Below are positions 1 to 4,155 of a stretch of DNA of 6,360 nt, one piece after another (within the stretch, counting starts at the first letter, position 1; each line of letters opens with the position of its first letter). The notes under the pieces were generated by a model that saw only the letters and a list, made by a program, of their open reading frames with translations, did no database searches and was not told the DNA's origin. Origin of the DNA: CAYFHQ01 sp964342805 (GTDB lineage: Bacteria > Bacillota > Clostridia > Peptostreptococcales > Acidaminobacteraceae); NCBI GenBank assembly GCA_964342805.1, contig CAYFHQ010000155.1:1-6360 (forward strand). Direction: 5' to 3'. The position numbers and the translations under genes were made by a program.

Positions 1-600
1 CTTGGTAATCACAGGGGTCTCAGAGGCCAAGACCACCATGGAAGGGTCTTTATATACACCAGCAACCAAGGGCCTGGCACCACTCTTGTCTCGAAAGCCA
101 TATAAGGCCTCCCCGTCGGAAGCTAACAAGGACAGGGCGCCGTCTACATTGGACACAAGCCCTTGAAGTTGCTCGTCGCCGACAAGCCCTTCTAGCATGC
201 CCTTGGACCTCATATAGGACTGAAGCCACTGACCATCTGTCTGCCCGTCCAGTTCCAGATGGCCATTAAAGCAAAATCGGGTTTTCTCGTCACCTGGCAT
301 GGGTTGAAGCAGGTCTTTTCCAACTCCACCTTGGGTGGCATAACGGACATGACCAAGGGCTATAGTGCCAAACAGGCTGTCGGGAAAACCACGGCCAATA
401 CCCCTTCCGGTTTTTTCGGATACAAAGGGAGACAGCTCAAAGGCTGTCTCCAAACTGTGGATATCCATCCACTGGTGGTCTCTCCTCACAGACAGGCCCC
501 ATCCGTCCTCTCCCCGGTGGGCCAGGTCAACCAAGGCCTGTCTAACAAGGGGGCCCAAGTCCATGGGTTCAGCAGAGGATATGGCGACTATCCCGCACAT
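1..600 (-). CDS. PurF-family class II glutamine amidotransferase (amidophosphoribosyltransferase-like), 3' end beyond window
   Basis: The first 200 codons are visible, in frame to the window edge. PurF makes 5-phosphoribosylamine from PRPP and glutamine in the cytoplasm. The protein begins MCGIVAI, so after Met removal Cys2 is the N-terminal nucleophile of an Ntn glutaminase. Other PurF glutaminase landmarks are HRGED (28-32), GHVRYAT (83-89, glutamine-binding Arg86), NG (112-113, oxyanion hole), TDG (121-123) and FRDKSGARPL (169-178), followed by ASET (192-195). The FRDxxGxRPL signature favours PurF over GlmS or AsnB. The usual AHNGN is replaced by CFNGH, so it is a divergent member. The phosphoribosyltransferase half, about 270 residues in the family, lies outside the window. 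The start ATG at 600-598 overlaps the end of thiC by 13 bases in another frame, with GGAAG 7 nt upstream, so translation is probably coupled. Inference: it may feed AIR synthesis for ThiC. It could instead be the only purF of the genome. Confidence 0.88.
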   Translation of the reverse strand, partial: MCGIVAISSAEPMDLGPLVRQALVDLAHRGEDGWGLSVRRDHQWMDIHSLETAFELSPFVSEKTGRGIGRGFPDSLFGTIALGHVRYATQGGVGKDLLQPMPGDEKTRFCFNGHLELDGQTDGQWLQSYMRSKGMLEGLVGDEQLQGLVSNVDGALSLLASDGEALYGFRDKSGARPLVAGVYKDPSMVVLASETPVITK

Positions 601-1910
601 TCTCCGTCTTCCCGCAGAATATTAATGTCGTCCCCATTCATGATTTTGTTCATATTTCGCATGGAACACATTTTGCCACACATGGTACAGGTATCCTCAT
701 GCTCTGGCATGGACTCCGCCCGGTAACGTCGTGCTTTTTCAGGGTCCATGGCCAGGTTAAACATTTGCTCCCAGTCCAACTGCTGGCGGGCTGCAGACAT
801 TTTGTGGTCCCAGTCAATGGCCCCAGGAATCCCCTTGGCAATATCCCCCGCATGGGCAGCTATCTTTGAAGCTATAATCCCTTCCTTCATGTCGTCCAGG
901 TTAGGAAGCCGCAGGTGTTCTGCTGGTGTTACATAGCAAAGGAAGTCTGCTCCAGACGCAGCCGCCAAAGCACCACCAATGGCGCTGGTAATATGGTCAT
1001 AACCAGGTGCAACATCTGTAACAATTGGTCCAAGAACATAGAAAGGTGCTCCATGGCAAAGCTTCTTTTCCAGGAGCATGTTGGCCTGGATCTCATTCAG
1101 AGGCATATGGCCTGGACCTTCAATCATAACCTGAACATTCTTTTCCCAGGCCCGCTTGGTAAGCTCTCCCAAGACCATGAGTTCCTTAATTTGACTGGCG
1201 TCAGACGCATCGTGAAGGGAACCTGGACGGCAGGCGTCACCTAGGGAAAGGGTCACGTCGTATTCCGCACAGATATCCAGCAATTCCTCGTATCTTTCAT
1301 AGAAGGGATTTTCCTGATTGTTCAATTCCATCCATCCATAAAGTAAAGAACCTCCACGGGAAACAATATGGTTGAGGCGTGGATTGCGCTTGAAGACAGC
1401 TGCTGTTTCACGGTTGATCCCAGCATGGATGGTCATGAAGTCTACGCCGTCCTTGGCATGCTTGCGGACAACGTCCAAAAACTCGTCGGAAGTAATGTCT
1501 TTCAGTTCTTTGTCGTAAAAACCCACAGCGTCATAGATGGGTACAGTTCCGATCATAGCTGGAGAAACCTGGATCAGCTGGCGTCGAAACTCTTCTGTCT
1601 TGCCATAGGAAGACAGGTCCATTATGGCATGGGCACCCATTTGAACGGCCATGTTGACCTTTTCCATTTCCTTTTCAAAACAGTTACAGTCTTTAGAAAT
1701 ACCCAGGTTGACGTTAATTTTAGTGGACATCCCCTCACCAACACCTTCAGGTTTGATAGACTTGTGGTTTTTGTTGGCTGGGATAATAGCCGTTCCCTTG
1801 GCAATTTTCTCACGGAGCTGGTTGACGTCCATTTTTTCTTTCAGTGCCACCTGCTTCATTTCTTCTGTGATGATGCCTTTACGGGCAGCATCCATTTGTG
1901 TTGTATACAT
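588..1910 (-). CDS. thiC: Phosphomethylpyrimidine synthase ThiC (HMP-P synthase), short form
   Basis: ThiC is a radical SAM [4Fe-4S] enzyme that rearranges aminoimidazole ribotide (AIR) into hydroxymethylpyrimidine phosphate for thiamine synthesis. The product is 440 residues, typical of the short bacterial/archaeal form without the long N-terminal domain. Recognisable stretches are TQMDAARKGIITEEM (4-18), VNLGIS (67-72), MDLSSYG (97-103), LSLGDACRPGSLHDA (221-235), IEGPGHMP (263-270), GPIVTDVAPGYDHITSAIGGA (294-314 region) and the cluster-binding CTMCGKMC (408-415). His268 and His306 lie in the conserved metal-site motifs. The cysteines are spaced CX2CX3C, against the CX2CX4C reported for the long form. 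I place the start at 1910: MYTTQM matches the family N-terminus and an AGGAGG lies 6 nt upstream. An upstream in-frame ATG at 2021 would put the riboswitch terminator inside the coding region. It is first in an operon with the PurF-like gene and controlled by the TPP riboswitch ahead of it. Confidence 0.97.
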   Translation of the reverse strand: MYTTQMDAARKGIITEEMKQVALKEKMDVNQLREKIAKGTAIIPANKNHKSIKPEGVGEGMSTKINVNLGISKDCNCFEKEMEKVNMAVQMGAHAIMDLSSYGKTEEFRRQLIQVSPAMIGTVPIYDAVGFYDKELKDITSDEFLDVVRKHAKDGVDFMTIHAGINRETAAVFKRNPRLNHIVSRGGSLLYGWMELNNQENPFYERYEELLDICAEYDVTLSLGDACRPGSLHDASDASQIKELMVLGELTKRAWEKNVQVMIEGPGHMPLNEIQANMLLEKKLCHGAPFYVLGPIVTDVAPGYDHITSAIGGALAAASGADFLCYVTPAEHLRLPNLDDMKEGIIASKIAAHAGDIAKGIPGAIDWDHKMSAARQQLDWEQMFNLAMDPEKARRYRAESMPEHEDTCTMCGKMCSMRNMNKIMNGDDINILREDGECAG

Positions 1911-1911
1911 T

Positions 1912-1923
1912 CTTGTCCTCCTA
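1912..1923 (-). promoter_or_regulatory. Ribosome binding site of thiC
   Basis: AGGAGG on the minus strand lies 6 nt before the ATG at 1910. It decides the thiC start in favour of MYTTQM rather than the more distant in-frame ATG at 2021. Confidence 0.85.
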
Positions 1924-1967
1924 GCGTTTGATGTGAAAACGCTGTTTGGTCCCTTGTGGGTTTGAGC

Positions 1968-2001
1968 AATAAAAAAAGCGCATACCTGGTTAGGTATACG
2001 C
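1968..2001 (-). terminator. Riboswitch-linked intrinsic terminator upstream of thiC
   Basis: On the minus strand, GCGTATACCT and AGGTATGCGC form a 10-bp stem with one G-U pair and a 4-nt AACC loop, followed directly by seven T and then ATT. It sits between the TPP aptamer and the thiC ribosome binding site, where the expression platform is expected. This points to control by premature termination rather than by blocking translation initiation. Confidence 0.9.
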
Positions 2002-2033
2002 ATTATTGCAGTATCATTCAAAAATAAACGATA

Positions 2034-2122
2034 GTCTCGTCCCTACGCTGGCATTATCCAAACAGGTTCATAGGGTCAGGACTCACATTCCTTTCTCAGC
2101 CCGTTTACGAGCTCCCCTTTGT
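2034..2122 (-). ncRNA. TPP riboswitch (THI element) aptamer controlling thiC
   Basis: The minus strand shows the THI-box landmarks in order: GGGGAGC (2117-2111), a P3 stem GCTCG/CGGGC with loop TAAA, CTGAGA (2099-2094), GACCC, GAACCTG, GGATAATGCCAGCG (2059-2046) and TAGGGA (to 2040). Between CTGAGA and GACCC is a small optional hairpin, AGGA/TCCT. The closing P1 helix directly next to the core is not obvious. A longer-range pairing of ATTGCA (2129-2124) with TGCAAT (2010-2005) could close the aptamer just before the terminator. Family knowledge: TPP binding stabilises the fold and here should favour the terminator, lowering thiC and PurF-like expression when thiamine is plentiful. Confidence 0.96.
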
Positions 2123-2140
2123 ATGCAATTTTCAAGTCAT

Positions 2141-2169
2141 ATTATACTTGGGGTCCTCTGCTTTGTAAA
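2141..2169 (-). promoter_or_regulatory. Sigma-A promoter of the thiC operon
   Basis: On the minus strand the -35 is TTTACA (2169-2164) and the -10 is a consensus TATAAT (2146-2141), with exactly 17 bp between. The predicted transcript starts near 2134, only some 17 nt before the riboswitch core, and the -35 starts 3 bp after the stop codon of the preceding gene. Confidence 0.88.
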
Positions 2170-2171
2170 GT

Positions 2172-2819
2172 CTATTTACACCAAAACATGACCATCTGCT
2201 CTCCTCTGACTTCTTTTTTAACTACTTCATGCATCTCAAAGGAGGAGTAGAGGGCGTGCTTGGTGCAAATTGCATTGATGATCAGCTGGCCCAAGGCTTG
2301 GGACTTTGTCAATTGATCGAAGCCAACTACCGTGTCCCCCTTCATGGGGTAAACGATCACTTGATCGATGTCCATGGCCTTCAGACAAGCTGTCACTAAG
2401 TCCATCATGACCCAACTGCGTTCATCCATGCAGTGTTGGTACTCCACGTCTCCATGATCCAGGCTGAGACTGGCTTGGCTGGGTGGATGGGTATGGAGGG
2501 TACGTGTAACATAACTATCCCTTTGCTCGTCAACCAAGTGGTCCAACTGGGTGGTGAGTCGCACATCCGCTTGTTCAGAAGTCGCGTGGAGGTGGAGGTC
2601 TCCACTGATCTCAGTTGGTCTTGATCTTTGCACCACAGGGACCACACGGATATGGCGCGCCCTTTCCATACTGGTTTGAAGTTCAATCTGAAATTGGCCT
2701 GTGTACCGGGTTTGAATTTTAGAAATAATTGATCGTGGCTGGTCCAGCATTTGAATAAAACCATCCACTAGGGTGCTGGCGTCTATGTCTTGTCCTACCT
2801 GCAAAATTATACGGCCCAT
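2172..2819 (-). CDS. Hypothetical protein, 215 aa, cytoplasmic
   Basis: I do not recognise this protein. The start at 2819 has AGGAGGT 6 nt upstream, which supports it as a real gene. There is no signal peptide and no clear membrane segment. The N-terminal 60 residues read as alternating strands and helices (GRIILQVGQDIDASTLVDGF, then IISKIQTRY and QFQIELQTS). A His-rich middle includes LHLH (75-78), LHTHPP (108-113), H122 and H129. A more hydrophobic C-terminal part (about 138-190) has scattered Cys at 145, 185 and 214. The His clusters could bind a metal, but this is speculation. The gene lies between the lipoprotein gene and thiC on the same strand. It ends 3 bp before the thiC -35 with no terminator, so its transcript may read into the riboswitch leader. 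A link to thiamine metabolism is possible but unproven. Confidence 0.75.
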   Translation of the reverse strand: MGRIILQVGQDIDASTLVDGFIQMLDQPRSIISKIQTRYTGQFQIELQTSMERARHIRVVPVVQRSRPTEISGDLHLHATSEQADVRLTTQLDHLVDEQRDSYVTRTLHTHPPSQASLSLDHGDVEYQHCMDERSWVMMDLVTACLKAMDIDQVIVYPMKGDTVVGFDQLTKSQALGQLIINAICTKHALYSSFEMHEVVKKEVRGEQMVMFWCK

Positions 2820-2861
2820 AAGCTGACCTCCTATACTTATTTGTACACTGGATTGGGCTTC

Positions 2862-2892
2862 TTTATTCAGTCTGGTTTCCTTTATCGGTCAA
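2862..2892 (-). promoter_or_regulatory. Weak candidate promoter of the 215-aa gene
   Basis: TTGACC (2892-2887, minus strand) is a good -35. The downstream -10 is poor: AATAAA (2867-2862) at 19 bp or TGAATA (2869-2864) at 17 bp. A weak -10 with a good -35 fits a promoter needing an activator, and direct repeats lie immediately upstream. No better promoter is seen between the lipoprotein terminator and this gene. Confidence 0.35.
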
Positions 2893-2896
2893 TATT

Positions 2897-2925
2897 TGAA
2901 AGCATGACCTTAGCATGAAAGCATG
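2897..2925. repeat. Pair of 10-bp direct repeats TGAAAGCATG upstream of the 215-aa gene
   Basis: TGAAAGCATG occurs at 2897-2906 and again at 2916-2925, exactly 19 bp apart. A third shorter AGCATG is at 2912-2917. The repeats sit just upstream of the candidate -35 for the minus-strand 215-aa gene, where an activator would bind. They are close to two helical turns apart. Confidence 0.6.
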
Positions 2926-2936
2926 CTCATAGGCAC

Positions 2937-2964
2937 AAAAAAGCGTCCATCATTCGATAGACGC
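2937..2964 (-). terminator. Intrinsic terminator of the lipoprotein gene
   Basis: On the minus strand, GCGTCTATC and GATGGACGC pair over 9 bp (one G-U) around a GAAT loop, followed by six T. It starts 9 nt after the lipoprotein stop codon, so that gene is probably a single-gene transcript separate from the 215-aa gene. Confidence 0.9.
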
Positions 2965-2972
2965 TTTATGCT

Positions 2973-3920
2973 TTATTGTACTAGGTCTAGTTCCAAAGCA
3001 CGAACACATGCCGATGCAACTACTTTACGTTCCAAGACCAGGTATTTAAAGTTGAGTTTTAGAATGTCGATAGGCTGATAGGCCCCCTCTATATACTCTC
3101 CAACAACCTTGCTGGAACCTTGTATTTGCCCCATGGACTTGGTCGTAAAATCTTCTAAATCCTCGTCACCCTTGATCCGTCCACCCATGGATGGAAACAG
3201 GTCATATCCAGTGTCCGTCTTGCGTACTTGGATAAAGTATTGGGACTTTGAATCCGGCTTGGTCATGAGCAACCAATAACTTTCGTTGAGTTCTGTAGAT
3301 GTGTTTAAAACCCACTGACTGTCTTGACTGACATGGCTTTCAAGGGCCTTGGGCAGGTTGACATTTTCTGCAAGGGTATACCCGATACGTCCTGCCAGGT
3401 TCTCCAAGCGCTCAGGATTTTCCTCGAGCCACAGTTGGAAAAGTTCTTCCAAGAGGGTTTCATACAAGATTTCTGAATTACCTTCTATGAGGTCATTGGA
3501 GAGAACAAGCCAGCCATTTTCTTGGAAGGCAAGCTTGGGTCTCATTTGAACCGGGTCATTTGCTGGCTCACTGTCTTGTGAGTCCTCTTCATTAGCAGTC
3601 TTGCCTTCCAGCTTTTCCTGTCTAACCAGTTGAATAGATTGCTGGATATGGACGCCCTTTTGATTAAGGTCTTCCTCCATACGCATGACAGCACGTAAGA
3701 TCCTGTCCTGCTGGTCTTGTGACCAGTCGCCAGCTTGGAAAGAGATGTCTTCTTTGGGTTGGATAAACTCCATACGATCACTTAAGGCAATCATGGAAGC
3801 GATACTTGCTTTTACTTCACCATCTACAGCTGTCCCCACAGTTGTTTGTTGGAAGGAGCAACCACTTAAAGACAATACAAGAACCAAGGCGAGTAAGCTG
3901 GTTTGTAAGTATTTGTTCAT
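2973..3920 (-). CDS. Putative lipoprotein of unknown function, 315 aa
   Basis: Residues 1-20 form a type II signal peptide: MNKY, a hydrophobic core LLALVLVLSL, then the lipobox LSGC with Cys21. The product should be lipid-anchored on the outer face of the membrane. Ser at +2 raises no conflict with that. The mature part has a helical, glutamine-rich segment (about 64-103, QDQQDRILRAVMRMEEDLNQ onward). An acidic low-complexity linker follows (110-122, NEEDSQDSEPAND), then a C-terminal domain of mixed strands and helices with a very acidic helix LYETLLEELFQLWLEENPE (152-170). I recognise no family. I choose the start at 3920 (MNKYLQ) because it gives a proper signal peptide and has AGGATG a suitable distance upstream. 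The earlier in-frame ATG at 3959 lies upstream of the predicted start of transcription. It is transcribed divergently from the oxidoreductase operon and has its own promoter and terminator. Confidence 0.87.
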   Translation of the reverse strand: MNKYLQTSLLALVLVLSLSGCSFQQTTVGTAVDGEVKASIASMIALSDRMEFIQPKEDISFQAGDWSQDQQDRILRAVMRMEEDLNQKGVHIQQSIQLVRQEKLEGKTANEEDSQDSEPANDPVQMRPKLAFQENGWLVLSNDLIEGNSEILYETLLEELFQLWLEENPERLENLAGRIGYTLAENVNLPKALESHVSQDSQWVLNTSTELNESYWLLMTKPDSKSQYFIQVRKTDTGYDLFPSMGGRIKGDEDLEDFTTKSMGQIQGSSKVVGEYIEGAYQPIDILKLNFKYLVLERKVVASACVRALELDLVQ

Positions 3921-3954
3921 GTTCACACATCCTATTCTATATCTTTCTAGGTAC

Positions 3955-3983
3955 ATCATACTGGAATCCCCATTTCATTACAA
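3955..3983 (-). promoter_or_regulatory. Candidate promoter of the lipoprotein gene
   Basis: On the minus strand, TTGTAA (3983-3978) and TATGAT (3960-3955, 5 of 6 to consensus) are 17 bp apart. This gives a leader of about 28 nt before the ATG at 3920. A second, weaker option further upstream is TTGAAC (4047-4042) with TAGTAT (4024-4019), also 17 bp apart. Both could be used. Confidence 0.6.
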
Positions 3984-4086
3984 GAAAGCCCATGTATTTG
4001 AAGGATTCTTGGGTATGTATACTAGTGATGTATTACAAATCGTTCAAGTTTTTCACATATTTCTCCCACCCATTCTTGGGGAAGAG

Positions 4087-4095
4087 TGTTATAAT
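4087..4095 (+). promoter_or_regulatory. Extended -10 promoter of the 2-oxoacid oxidoreductase operon
   Basis: TGTTATAAT combines the TG of an extended -10 (4087-4088) with a perfect TATAAT (4090-4095). No good -35 lies at 16-18 bp; the 17-bp position reads CACCCA. That is common for extended -10 promoters. Transcription would start near 4102, giving a leader of about 54 nt before the ATG at 4156. Confidence 0.72.
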
Positions 4096-4112
4096 GTGAA
4101 TAGATGCCACAT

Positions 4113-4127
4113 TTGTAATCATTACAA
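4113..4127. promoter_or_regulatory. Perfect 7-1-7 palindrome, candidate Fur-family (PerR/Zur/Fur-like) operator
   Basis: TTGTAAT-C-ATTACAA is a perfect inverted repeat of 7 bp around one base. It sits roughly +12 to +26 from the predicted start of transcription, where a bound repressor would block transcription. The layout and the TAATnATTA core match B. subtilis Fur-family boxes as I recall them: PerR TTATAATnATTATAA, Zur TCGTAATnATTACGA and Fur TGATAATnATTATCA. It differs from PerR and from Zur by one base per half-site, so the regulator cannot be named from the sequence. A one-base spacer is too short for an RNA hairpin loop, so a DNA site is more likely. Confidence 0.6.
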
Positions 4128-4143
4128 TTTAGACTATATATTT

Positions 4144-4155
4144 TGGAGGTACGGT
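4144..4155 (+). promoter_or_regulatory. Ribosome binding site of the alpha-subunit gene
   Basis: GGAGG lies 6 nt before the ATG at 4156. It fixes the start at MRRNVLVGG and excludes a long in-frame extension upstream that would run back across the promoter and antisense through the lipoprotein gene. Confidence 0.85.

Noticed and set aside
259..726. 155-codon plus-strand reading frame opposite the PurF-like gene and the thiC end
   Set aside because: The minus-strand frames carry clear family motifs. This one has none and spans two genes antisense.
1368..1931. 187-codon plus-strand reading frame antisense to thiC
   Set aside because: It is a shadow of the strongly conserved thiC frame, with no ribosome binding site or recognisable product.
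1911..2021. In-frame extension of ThiC upstream to an ATG at 2021
   Set aside because: It would translate through the riboswitch terminator hairpin, has no ribosome binding site and adds 37 residues foreign to the ThiC N-terminus. The start at 1910 has AGGAGG and a family-typical beginning.
4113..4127. The TTGTAAT-C-ATTACAA palindrome as an RNA hairpin or terminator
   Set aside because: A one-base loop is too tight, the stem is AT-rich and no U tract follows. A DNA operator fits better.
3685..4155. In-frame extension of the alpha subunit by 157 residues
   Set aside because: It runs antisense through the lipoprotein gene and across the TATAAT promoter. The 4156 start has GGAGG and the family N-terminus.
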